Source: Bacteroidota bacterium (lineage in GTDB: Bacteria > Spirochaetota > Spirochaetia > JABMQR01). Taken from it: a DNA stretch of 14,321 nt. The first letter of the stretch is position 1. Every line of letters starts with the position of its first letter. Where the stretch lies: contig JABMQR010000369.1 in the NCBI GenBank assembly GCA_013202335.1, positions 1 to 14,321 on the forward strand, given 5' to 3'. The notes beneath the pieces were generated by a model, which ran no database searches, was not told the origin of the DNA, and was given only the letters and a program-made list of their open reading frames with translations. Of this stretch, positions 7,924 through 14,292 are shown piece after piece. The position numbers and the translations under genes were made by a program.

Positions 7924-8700
7924 TTAACCCCTGCCTATAACATACCGATAGGGATCAACCTCTTTCCGAAGGGTTCGTAATTCTTCTTCAGTTGGAGGAG
8001 CTGTATCTTTCAAATTATCGCACCAGAGCAGCTCAAATCCGCAGTTATCCTGCACATCCTTCCGGGTATACCCTGGATTCAGGGATAACACCTGCATACG
8101 TTTTGATTCCTGCTCAAACCCCATTACTGCCATATTCGTTATAATCTTATACGGTCCTGTTCCCAATGGGAGCCCGCTTTTTTCCCTGCTGTCTCCGCCT
8201 GTGAGAAAACCGGGTGATGTAAGAAAATCCAGCTTCTCGACAAATCTCCGGGAATCCTGCGGGGTTATAACCATTGTCCGCCAGCATAAAGAGGCAAAAT
8301 CATTGGCTCCTCCGCTACCGGGAAATCGTACTTTTGGTTTTGCATGATCATCCCCAATCATTGTTGAGTTGATATTGCCATACATATCTATCTGGGCACC
8401 ACCCAGAAAGGTGTAATCCACCATACCCCTGCAGCATGCATCCATAATATCGTTCATGCTGCCGGCCTTGACTGCTTTGTGTGTTGTACGGCTGTCTCCT
8501 ACAGAGATAGGCATTTCCGAAAGCAGCGGGCTGATTCCCCCTGCCTCGAATAGAATTACTAAATGAGGTGCATACAATTTTTGTGCAAGCATAGCTGCTG
8601 CACAAGGCGCCCCGGTACCTACTCCGCAGCTGGATCCGTCAACCAGTTCACGGGCGGCAACACAGATCATCAGTTCCATGGTATTGTATTCAGTACTCAT
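7924..8700 (-). CDS. CoA-transferase subunit B (glutaconate CoA-transferase B-like)
   Basis: Protein of 258 residues matching family I CoA-transferase beta subunits of the glutaconate (GctB)/IpdB branch. It has [16 protein letters not shown] (25-40), then [10 protein letters not shown] (51-60), where E52 falls at the place of the catalytic glutamate of GctB (E54 in Acidaminococcus). It also has [12 protein letters not shown] and [12 protein letters not shown]. Retention of this glutamate favours a transferase over the related hydrolase IpdAB, reported to lack it. Its ATG overlaps the subunit A stop in an ATGA junction, so the two subunits are translationally coupled for stoichiometric assembly. 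The ribosome site GGGAGA lies within subunit A. The CoA acceptor is unknown. The position before thiolase and iolD suggests a beta-keto acid from inositol breakdown. Confidence 0.9.
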   Translation of the reverse strand: MSTEYNTMELMICVAARELVDGSSCGVGTGAPCAAAMLAQKLYAPHLVILFEAGGISPLLSEMPISVGDSRTTHKAVKAGSMNDIMDACCRGMVDYTFLGGAQIDMYGNINSTMIGDDHAKPKVRFPGSGGANDFASLCWRTMVITPQDSRRFVEKLDFLTSPGFLTGGDSREKSGLPLGTGPYKIITNMAVMGFEQESKRMQVLSLNPGYTRKDVQDNCGFELLWCDNLKDTAPPTEEELRTLRKEVDPYRYVIGRG

Positions 8701-9686
8701 GTATCTTCTCCCACCATTAATTCCTGCTGCCGAAGCTGTCTCATTTTTTCAGCCCCGCCATTCACATTTATATAATCCTGGTGACAGGTGCAGTCATAAA
8801 TATTTTTTTTGAGAAATGCGCTAAACTTTTCAGGGTCTTTTTCCGCCTGCAGCCACTCCCTCAAGTGCTCCTCATCAGAAAAGTATTCTCCCGGCATGTT
8901 TCCGGGATAAGCTCCTCCGGGAACTTCACAAACAGCATCAACAAGGTAATAGGGTATCTGGACAACATCCGGGTTGTTCCGTATTTCATCATTTGTTATT
9001 AGCCGTTCTGCAGTAATAACCAGTTTCTTTGCTGCATTAGCTGTATCAATATCGGCTGCAGATATACCCTTAAACCGGCAATTTCCGTAAACATCTGCTT
9101 CATGTACATGCAGAAATGCAATATCAGGATAAATTGCTGGTTTGAGAACCAACGGAATTCCGGTGAATGGGCATTTGGTAATAATACCGCAGCCATACTT
9201 AAATGTATCTGTTCCCATCACATTTCGGGCCGGCATGTAGGAGAGTCCCATTGCGGCAGCTTTAAGTCTCAAAGCCAGTCCATAATTGGTATCTTCACAA
9301 ATTTGGACTTTACCGCTTTGCATATACTTCCTGCTGCAGGAAGAGAGACCCCGTGCTTCCAGCCCAACAATATAGGCAACATCAACCCGGTCAAAAACCT
9401 CTCCCGAAGAGAGTACCTGCATATCATGGGTAGACGTATGCCCGGCAAATCCTAAGTTTTTCTTTCCCTGCCTCACTATTTCATGACAAGCTGCCAATGG
9501 GGTTCTGTTAGCACCAAATCCACCGATAACAAGGTAATCGCCATCCTGGACAAACTGGCTAACAGCTGCTTTTAACGACATAAGCTTGCGGACCATCTTT
9601 CTATTTTTATTTCTGAAAAATGCTCTTGCATTGTCTGGATTGGGATCAGTAAAAACAGGCCCTTTCCCTTTTGCTGCTATATCCAT
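8697..9686 (-). CDS. CoA-transferase subunit A (glutaconate CoA-transferase A-like)
   Basis: Protein of 329 residues, close to GctA length (about 320). After an N-terminal segment ending near KLMSLKAAV it shows the CoA-transferase hallmark VIGGFGANRTPLA (53-65), then the family pattern with GLEARGLSSCSR, an AAAMGLSYMP segment, ARNVMGTDTFKYG, and ADVYGNCRFKG. It forms the alpha partner of the next gene, with which it overlaps by 4 bases. ATG 9686 follows GAGG with an A-rich spacer. The roughly 36 residues before the core (FTDPNPDNARAFF) are a recognised extension in related subunit A proteins, so this start is favoured over M31. It sits 51 bases after the Gfo/Idh/MocA gene. The substrate is not readable from sequence. 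Confidence 0.9.
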   Translation of the reverse strand: MDIAAKGKGPVFTDPNPDNARAFFRNKNRKMVRKLMSLKAAVSQFVQDGDYLVIGGFGANRTPLAACHEIVRQGKKNLGFAGHTSTHDMQVLSSGEVFDRVDVAYIVGLEARGLSSCSRKYMQSGKVQICEDTNYGLALRLKAAAMGLSYMPARNVMGTDTFKYGCGIITKCPFTGIPLVLKPAIYPDIAFLHVHEADVYGNCRFKGISAADIDTANAAKKLVITAERLITNDEIRNNPDVVQIPYYLVDAVCEVPGGAYPGNMPGEYFSDEEHLREWLQAEKDPEKFSAFLKKNIYDCTCHQDYINVNGGAEKMRQLRQQELMVGEDT

Positions 9687-9737
9687 TTTTTTCCTCTTGA
9701 TACTTATGATCTACATAAAATTGCACATTGTCTCTGT

Positions 9738-10913
9738 CTAGAAATCTACCCAGACAGACCCCAGGTCCGCAGACTCCACACAGCGCTCAATCAGGCGGAC
9801 ACCTTCAATCCCGGCATTAATATCCGGATACCAATAGTCGTTTTTATATTCATCGCTTCCCCGCTCTGCACTATCCATAACCAACGCAAAGCGGTGATAT
9901 ATATTTGCCCAGGATTCAAACAAACCAACGGCATGGCCTGCTCCAATTCGATTAATACCTACCGCAGGATCATCGTTATAGTTATAGCCATGACCCCGAT
10001 CAAGTATACGTTTCGGCTCTCCCTGTATCTGGTAAAGCAGCTGATTCGGATGCTCATCACACCACTCAATACTTGCTTTTGATCCTACTACACGAATTTT
10101 TTCATCATGCGTTGATCCGGCATTCACACAACTAGCCCAAAGATTGCCGACTGCTCCGTTTTCAAAGTTCATAAGGACAAATGCATTGTCTTCCAGCGGA
10201 GCGCGGGATGGAACAAAACTTTGCCTCATACACATAAGATTCTTTATTTTCAATCCGGGAACCATCACCTCGGCAAGATAATATGCATGCGTCCCTACAT
10301 CTCCCAGTACATAGGAAGGTCCTGCCATCTCAGGGGTAACCCGCCACTTTGTACCCATATCATTCAACTCGACTGCTTCAGAATGCCATCCATGCGCAAA
10401 CTGCATATTAATGATTCGGATCTCCCCAAGCTCACCATTTTTAATCATATTTCGTGCCTGGTGAATCATCTGGTGACCGGAATATCCATAGGTTACACCG
10501 ACTACACGATTGTTTTTTTCTGCAATTGACTTCAACTCTTCTGCTTCTTCTGCCGTAAACGTCAAGGGCTTTTCACACACAACATGCAGTCCTGATTCCA
10601 GAGCGGCTTTTGTCATTTCATAATGAAACTTATTGGGAGTTGCAATTGATACTACCTGAATGCCATCCGGACGTTCCGACTCTTTTTGAAACATCACCCG
10701 ATAATCAGGATAGCAACGACTCTCATCAACTCCTATATTCTTTCCAAACTCAATACATCGTTCATAATTTATATCAAAAGCACCTGCTTTAAGTGTGAAT
10801 AACCTATCTCTTGCAGCAGCTGACCGATGTATATATCCAATCTGGCTTCCCCGTCCGCCCCCAACCATACCCCATTTCAAGGGTTGGTTAAGTCTGAATT
10901 CTTCATTAAACAT
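9738..10913 (-). CDS. Gfo/Idh/MocA-family NAD(P)-dependent oxidoreductase
   Basis: Protein of 391 residues with an N-terminal Rossmann fold (GMVGGGRGSQIGYIHR, 15-30), the conserved catalytic lysine in CEKPLT (113-118), and D205 and H209 in GDVGTHAYYL. This Asp-x3-His pair is used by inositol and sugar dehydrogenases of the family. It differs clearly from the IolG at 12174-13190, having the longer GGG-GS-IG-HR nucleotide loop. It probably oxidises a different polyol, inosose or ring-opened intermediate. AGGAGGAG lies 3 bases before the ATG. It is the first gene of the operon that continues with CoA-transferase A and B, thiolase, iolD and iolE. A strong promoter and a CAAACGTTTG operator stand before it. 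Possible roles are scyllo- or chiro-inositol dehydrogenase, or the dehydrogenase making the substrate for CoA activation. Confidence 0.88.
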   Translation of the reverse strand: MFNEEFRLNQPLKWGMVGGGRGSQIGYIHRSAAARDRLFTLKAGAFDINYERCIEFGKNIGVDESRCYPDYRVMFQKESERPDGIQVVSIATPNKFHYEMTKAALESGLHVVCEKPLTFTAEEAEELKSIAEKNNRVVGVTYGYSGHQMIHQARNMIKNGELGEIRIINMQFAHGWHSEAVELNDMGTKWRVTPEMAGPSYVLGDVGTHAYYLAEVMVPGLKIKNLMCMRQSFVPSRAPLEDNAFVLMNFENGAVGNLWASCVNAGSTHDEKIRVVGSKASIEWCDEHPNQLLYQIQGEPKRILDRGHGYNYNDDPAVGINRIGAGHAVGLFESWANIYHRFALVMDSAERGSDEYKNDYWYPDINAGIEGVRLIERCVESADLGSVWVDF

Positions 10914-10965
10914 AAACTCCTCCTAAAGCATTACCATTCAACTTTATGTAATAGCGCCTATATCA

Positions 10966-10993
10966 TTTATAATCTAGTTTTTCATTTTGTCAA
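10966..10993 (-). promoter_or_regulatory. Strong promoter of the six-gene operon (dehydrogenase to iolE)
   Basis: On the minus strand a perfect -35 box TTGACA (10993-10988) is followed after 16 bases by TATAAA (10971-10966). The start would be near 10959, leaving a leader of about 45 bases before the AGGAGGAG ribosome site and ATG 10913. A long palindrome abuts the upstream edge of the -35 box. Confidence 0.8.
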
Positions 10994-10994
10994 G

Positions 10995-11022
10995 AAAAAA
11001 GACCAAACGTTTGCTCTTTTTT
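10995..11022. promoter_or_regulatory. Operator palindrome upstream of the operon promoter
   Basis: A perfect 10-bp core CAAACGTTTG (11004-11013) has its symmetry extended outward by AAAAAAGA/TCTTTTTT with only one mismatched pair, giving a 28-bp inverted repeat. The central CG is LacI-family style. It begins 1 base upstream of the -35 box, centred near -48. There it could either hold an activator or hinder polymerase. The long A and T arms could also act as a weak terminator for the gene at 11059-11967. The same core recurs at 11987-11996. Confidence 0.7.
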
Positions 11023-11058
11023 TAATTTTTTTCACATTCCCAACCGTACACCTGAATC

Positions 11059-11967
11059 CTATTTCTCAAATCCCTTGCGTATAAGAAAATCCAGACTTTC
11101 CGTAATATCCTGAAAAACACCAGCTGAATCCAGCGGATCACGTTCCTGTTCGATTGTTATCCAGCCCTGATACCCAAGTTGATTCAGAGATTCCTTAATT
11201 GTCCGATAATCCACGCATCCTCTTCCTATTGAGCACATTACACCATCCAGGCAGGCATCAAAAAAACCCTGGTTCTTATAAATGGCCTTATGATACCTAT
11301 CCTTGTTAATATCCTTGAAGTGAAGATAATCAAGCCTTTGGAAATACTTACGTATGCTTTGTGCAGGATCATCCCCGGCATAATACAAATGCCCGGTATC
11401 TAGACACAAACCTGCTTTTTCATCCGGAATATCCTGCAGATAGTGCTCAATTTCATCATCAAACTCAATAAACCCACCCGCATGAGGGTGTACAACCGGT
11501 CTTATACCATATTCCCCATCCGCAATCTGAGCTATGATTTGTATATGATTCATCATAACAGCCCAATCCTCCGGGCCAAGCCGCAGGGCTTTTTCCGATT
11601 GTCCAGCCGTATGGTTTCTCTCATTTTTCACCTTATCAATTATAACAAGACAGGCTTTCTGTCCCACTTCAATTATCGATGACAGAAGCCTGCAGGTGGT
11701 ATGTGTTTTTTCCAGAAGATCGCTTACATTACTGCTGCTCAGCAGGTCATCATACAGTGTGCCGGCAACAAGGGTCAGGCCTCTGGAGTCTAATTCATCC
11801 TTTAGCATAACAGGATCCTGAGGTAAGTATCCATATGGGCCGAGTTCTATCCCCCTGAACCCTCCTTTAGAAGCCTCATCCAATACTGTCATCCAGGAAG
11901 GATTGTTTTTGTTCGATGCATCCTCAACACCCCACGAACAGGGGGCGATTGCCAGGTTTGTTTTCAT
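11059..11967 (-). CDS. IolE/MocC-like TIM-barrel sugar isomerase/dehydratase
   Basis: Protein of 302 residues of the xylose-isomerase-like TIM-barrel superfamily, closest in pattern to inosose dehydratase IolE. It has LAIAPCSWGVEDA (5-17), GIELGPYGYLP (39-49), VVHPHAGGFIE (158-168), CLDTGHLYYAGD (188-199), LHFKD (215-219) and ITIEQERDP (270-278). These supply the Glu, His, Asp and His metal ligands. Compared with the real iolE product it lacks YHHHMGTG (here HPHAGG) and FTVPGDG (here MCSIGRG), so its substrate probably differs. ATG 11967 is preceded by GGAGAG 4 bases away. An ATG at 11979 would start at that site and is less likely. It is transcribed from its own operator-bearing promoter just upstream of the main operon, whose promoter lies 66 bases past its stop. 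Confidence 0.87.
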   Translation of the reverse strand: MKTNLAIAPCSWGVEDASNKNNPSWMTVLDEASKGGFRGIELGPYGYLPQDPVMLKDELDSRGLTLVAGTLYDDLLSSSNVSDLLEKTHTTCRLLSSIIEVGQKACLVIIDKVKNERNHTAGQSEKALRLGPEDWAVMMNHIQIIAQIADGEYGIRPVVHPHAGGFIEFDDEIEHYLQDIPDEKAGLCLDTGHLYYAGDDPAQSIRKYFQRLDYLHFKDINKDRYHKAIYKNQGFFDACLDGVMCSIGRGCVDYRTIKESLNQLGYQGWITIEQERDPLDSAGVFQDITESLDFLIRKGFEK

Positions 11968-11983
11968 AAATCTCTCCATTTAA

Positions 11984-12000
11984 GGACAAACGTTTGCTCT
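11984..12000. promoter_or_regulatory. Second CAAACGTTTG operator, over a transcription start
   Basis: The 10-bp palindrome CAAACGTTTG (11987-11996) is followed by CTCT exactly as in the copy at 11004-11013, so the two sites share a 14-base asymmetric word as well as the palindrome. Here it lies directly after the -10 box and covers the predicted start near 11994, a classic repressor position. The outer symmetry is weaker than at the other site. Confidence 0.7.
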
Positions 12001-12030
12001 ATTGTACCTCAAAAGGCTCCCCCTTGTAAA
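12001..12030 (-). promoter_or_regulatory. Promoter of the IolE/MocC-like gene
   Basis: On the minus strand TTTACA (12030-12025) and TACAAT (12006-12001) are spaced by 18 bases, each one mismatch from consensus. The start near 11994 falls in the CAAACGTTTG operator and gives a leader of about 27 bases. Confidence 0.7.
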
Positions 12031-12073
12031 TAAAATAAACTTAAATCTCTTTGAATAACCTGCAGCTGTGCAG

Positions 12074-12110
12074 AAAAAAGTTAACCCCAAGCTGACAGCC
12101 GGGGGTTAAC
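12074..12110 (-). terminator. Rho-independent terminator of iolG
   Basis: GTTAACCCC (12080-12088) and GGGGTTAAC (12102-12110) form a perfect 9-bp stem around a 13-base loop. On the minus strand the hairpin is followed directly by TTTTTT (complement of 12079-12074). It lies 64 bases past the iolG stop and isolates iolG from the next promoter at 12030. The plus-strand side lacks a T-tract. Confidence 0.93.
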
Positions 12111-12173
12111 ATAGTATGGAGGATTCGTAACATTCTAACTCTTCCAGTGCAGGAAAACCCCCTAACCACTGGT

Positions 12174-13190
12174 TTAAGTATATATAACCTTCTCTTTTTT
12201 CCCGGAAACCAATGATCTTAATGCTGCCTTAGCGACAAGGACTGGAATAAGTCCATCCATCCCGGTGACAGGAACAGGATTATTATTATTGAGGGCATGA
12301 ACAAAAGACTTCATCTCCTCCGCAAATGCCTGCACATATCTATCAAGAAAAAAGTTGAGCGGTTTTTGGCCTGTAATTCCATTTTCTGTACTTAACACGG
12401 CTGTATGAAGTGTATCATTTCCTGATGCAGCAGCCCCAAGGGAGCCGAAAACTTCTGCCCTCTGGTCATATCCGTAGGTTGCTTTACGAGAATTATCAAT
12501 AACAGCTATTGAACCGTTTTTCATTTCCATGGTGATCACAGCTGTATCAATATCCCCGGCCTTTCCTATCTCCTCATCAACAAGCACCGCACCGCTGGCG
12601 AAAACATATTCCACCTCACTCCCTGATAAATACCGAACCATGTCAAAATCATGGATAGTCATATCCATAAACATTCCGCCGGAAACCTTCACGTAATCAA
12701 TGGGGGGAGGTCCCGGATCCCGGGATGTAACCTTGACCATATGAAGATCACCGATCAGTTTCTCAGTTACAGCTTCCCGTAATGCAATGAAATTATGGTC
12801 AAATCGTCTGTTAAATCCAACCTGAAGTTGAACACCCGCTTTTTCCACAATCTCCAAAGTCTTTACTATTTCCTTCTCATCCAGGTCTATTGGCTTTTCA
12901 CAAAAAATATGTTTCCCTGCCTGGGCTGCTTCCCGTGTAATTTGGGCGTGAGTGTTCGTTGAGGAACAGACAAGTACAGCATCAATTTCCGGATCATTTA
13001 TAATATCCCTATAATCCAAAGAGGTTTTCTTTACCCCAAGTTCTTTCGTCCAAATTCTGGCACTATCAGAGAGGTAGGGATCCGCAACCATTTTCACTTC
13101 TGCTTCCGGTATATGAAAAAAGAGGCTCTTAGCATGTACCTTAGCAATTCTTCCAGCACCAATGATCCCAATTTTCAATTTTTCAGACAT
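12174..13190 (-). CDS. iolG: Inositol 2-dehydrogenase IolG
   Basis: Protein of 338 residues, the usual length for IolG, which oxidises myo-inositol to 2-keto-myo-inositol (scyllo-inosose) with NAD+. It has the Rossmann motif GIIGAGRIAKVHA (8-20), the catalytic K99 in FCEKP (96-100), the diagnostic SRDPGPPPIDYVKVSGGMFM segment (156-175), and D176 and H180 in MDMTIHDFDM. Later IolG-type features include AVIDNSRKATYGYDQRAEV. AGGAG lies 8 bases before ATG 13190. It follows the iolI-like gene on the same strand across 122 bases, in which no convincing promoter of its own is seen, so the two are probably cotranscribed. A strong terminator follows. This is the entry enzyme of the pathway and the clearest evidence that the substrate is an inositol. 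Confidence 0.95.
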   Translation of the reverse strand: MSEKLKIGIIGAGRIAKVHAKSLFFHIPEAEVKMVADPYLSDSARIWTKELGVKKTSLDYRDIINDPEIDAVLVCSSTNTHAQITREAAQAGKHIFCEKPIDLDEKEIVKTLEIVEKAGVQLQVGFNRRFDHNFIALREAVTEKLIGDLHMVKVTSRDPGPPPIDYVKVSGGMFMDMTIHDFDMVRYLSGSEVEYVFASGAVLVDEEIGKAGDIDTAVITMEMKNGSIAVIDNSRKATYGYDQRAEVFGSLGAAASGNDTLHTAVLSTENGITGQKPLNFFLDRYVQAFAEEMKSFVHALNNNNPVPVTGMDGLIPVLVAKAALRSLVSGKKEKVIYT

Positions 13191-13276
13191 ATCTTAACTC
13201 CTGGTTTCTTTATTGCCCTTCGCTAGCATAAATCGTAACCATGTCATTAATAAGGGCATTCCATGGCTTATCTTAT

Positions 13277-13301
13277 ATAGGTTTTATCCAAAACAACCTA
13301 T
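13277..13301. repeat. Inverted repeat between the iolI-like gene and iolG
   Basis: ATAGGTT (13277-13283) and AACCTAT (13295-13301) are 7-base arms 11 bases apart, with TTTT/AAAA inside offering an alternative pairing. It starts 12 bases past the iolI-like stop. No T-tract follows on the minus strand, so it is not a good terminator. It could be a regulator site, a processing hairpin, or chance in an A/T-rich gap. Confidence 0.35.
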
Positions 13302-13312
13302 TCCTGATTCTA

Positions 13313-14134
13313 TCAGCTGAAAAGAAAGTTGTTACTCGCTGCAAGGTTTTTCTTAAGTTCGGAAACAGATTGTTTTTGGACCACCGGTGAAAAAGGTTCA
13401 TAGGAAATTGGTTCAGTATAGCCGCTATCTAAAAGTTGCCTGATCTGTGCCTTGTTGTTCATAATATCTTCTCTATCAACCAGCACCCTGTCATCATCCG
13501 AGATATCTTCCATACTTTTTCCTGCATACACACCGGATATATGAACCAATCCGGTCCATTCTCCAAACACCTGAGTTTCACCGCTCAAATAATGATGAAA
13601 GGTATCATGAACCAGTCTGTATAATTGAGTATACCCACTCTCCTTAATAGCATTAACAGCCTGCTCTTTATACCGCACACTGCAGATTGAAAATCCGAGA
13701 GGTTCAATAAGGCCTATTATTCCTTCTTCCGCCAGCAGCGGCGCGTAGTTCTTCAAGGCTTCAACCAGGTCACTTTTCTGCCTGGCCGCAGATCGCCTAT
13801 CCTTCAGATCGTTAACCGGACAAAGAACAATCTGTGAGCACCCTACACTTTTTGCTTCCCTGATCAAGGAGAAAAGTTCTTCTTTTTTACTACTAAAAAG
13901 AAGAGGATCGTTAAACCTTTGAAGTGCATTTATAGTAAGAATTTTTACCCCTTCACGTTTACAGGATGCTAGTATGTCATCAGCCTTCTCATCCCCCAGT
14001 ACCCGCGGATCTTCCAGGTCGTTCCTCAATTCTACTTTGGAAAAACCGGATTCAGCGGCAAAGTGAATAAATTCTGTTACGGAAAGATCTGGTTTAATAA
14101 TTCTATTGATTGAGAGTTTGTTGGAATAATTCAT
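13313..14134 (-). CDS. iolI: IolI-like inosose isomerase (TIM barrel)
   Basis: Protein of 273 residues resembling IolI, which interconverts 2-keto-myo-inositol and 1-keto-D-chiro-inositol. Shared landmarks with the Bacillus enzyme are KVELRNDL (33-40), LTINALQRFN (66-75), IEPLGFSICSV (143-153), VHDTFHHY (175-182), LVHISGV (196-202), DDDRVLVDRED (213-223) and SYEPFSP (244-250). Together they provide E144, D177, H198 and E246 as likely metal ligands. AAGGAGGGG stands 6 bases before ATG 14134. A longer in-frame reading from 14176 adds 14 unconserved residues and ignores this site. It is likely cotranscribed with iolG and would let D-chiro-inositol or its ketone enter the pathway. An uncharacterised relative of IolI remains possible, so the symbol is less certain than for iolG, iolD and iolE. 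Confidence 0.78.
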   Translation of the reverse strand: MNYSNKLSINRIIKPDLSVTEFIHFAAESGFSKVELRNDLEDPRVLGDEKADDILASCKREGVKILTINALQRFNDPLLFSSKKEELFSLIREAKSVGCSQIVLCPVNDLKDRRSAARQKSDLVEALKNYAPLLAEEGIIGLIEPLGFSICSVRYKEQAVNAIKESGYTQLYRLVHDTFHHYLSGETQVFGEWTGLVHISGVYAGKSMEDISDDDRVLVDREDIMNNKAQIRQLLDSGYTEPISYEPFSPVVQKQSVSELKKNLAASNNFLFS

Positions 14135-14192
14135 ACGTATCCCCTCCTTCACCTTTACAGTAAAACAAGTCATCAAGGCCTTTACTTATTCT

Positions 14193-14220
14193 AGAGTAGC
14201 ACAGATTTTTGGTTTGTCAA
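14193..14220 (-). promoter_or_regulatory. Promoter of the iolI-like/iolG unit, spanning the closure junction
   Basis: On the minus strand a perfect -35 box TTGACA (14220-14215) is followed after 16 bases by TACTCT (14198-14193), with a predicted start near 14186 and a leader of about 52 bases. The -35 box lies inside the 125-base terminal repeat, while most of the -10 box lies just outside it. The copy at 1-125 therefore has only the -35 part. The promoter is back-to-back with that of the ROK gene, as expected for a regulator controlling its neighbour. Confidence 0.6.
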
Positions 14221-14256
14221 CTTTATTTCTTTACTTTGTTTCATTACTTTATATCC

Positions 14257-14285
14257 TTGACTTTTCACTCTATTCAACTTACTAT
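14257..14285 (+). promoter_or_regulatory. Second copy of the ROK gene promoter
   Basis: TTGACT (14257-14262) and TACTAT (14280-14285), 17 bases apart, repeat the promoter at 61-89. In this copy the full upstream context through the iolI-like gene is present, so it shows the natural divergent arrangement. Confidence 0.65.
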
Positions 14286-14292
14286 TTTTACC

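Noticed and set aside
10995..11022. 28-bp palindrome as an ordinary terminator for the gene at 11059-11967
   Set aside because: The stem is almost all A-T with a central core too tight for a loop, and the identical core is found at a promoter start elsewhere. An operator fits better, though weak termination cannot be excluded.
10995..11022. CAAACGTTTG sites as catabolite-control (CcpA/cre) boxes
   Set aside because: The outer TG...CA positions of the cre consensus are not matched at either site.
13214..13258. TGCCCTT/AAGGGCA inverted arms in the iolI-iolG gap as a terminator or riboswitch
   Set aside because: The 31-base loop, the short stem and the absence of a T-tract or of any known aptamer pattern make chance more likely.
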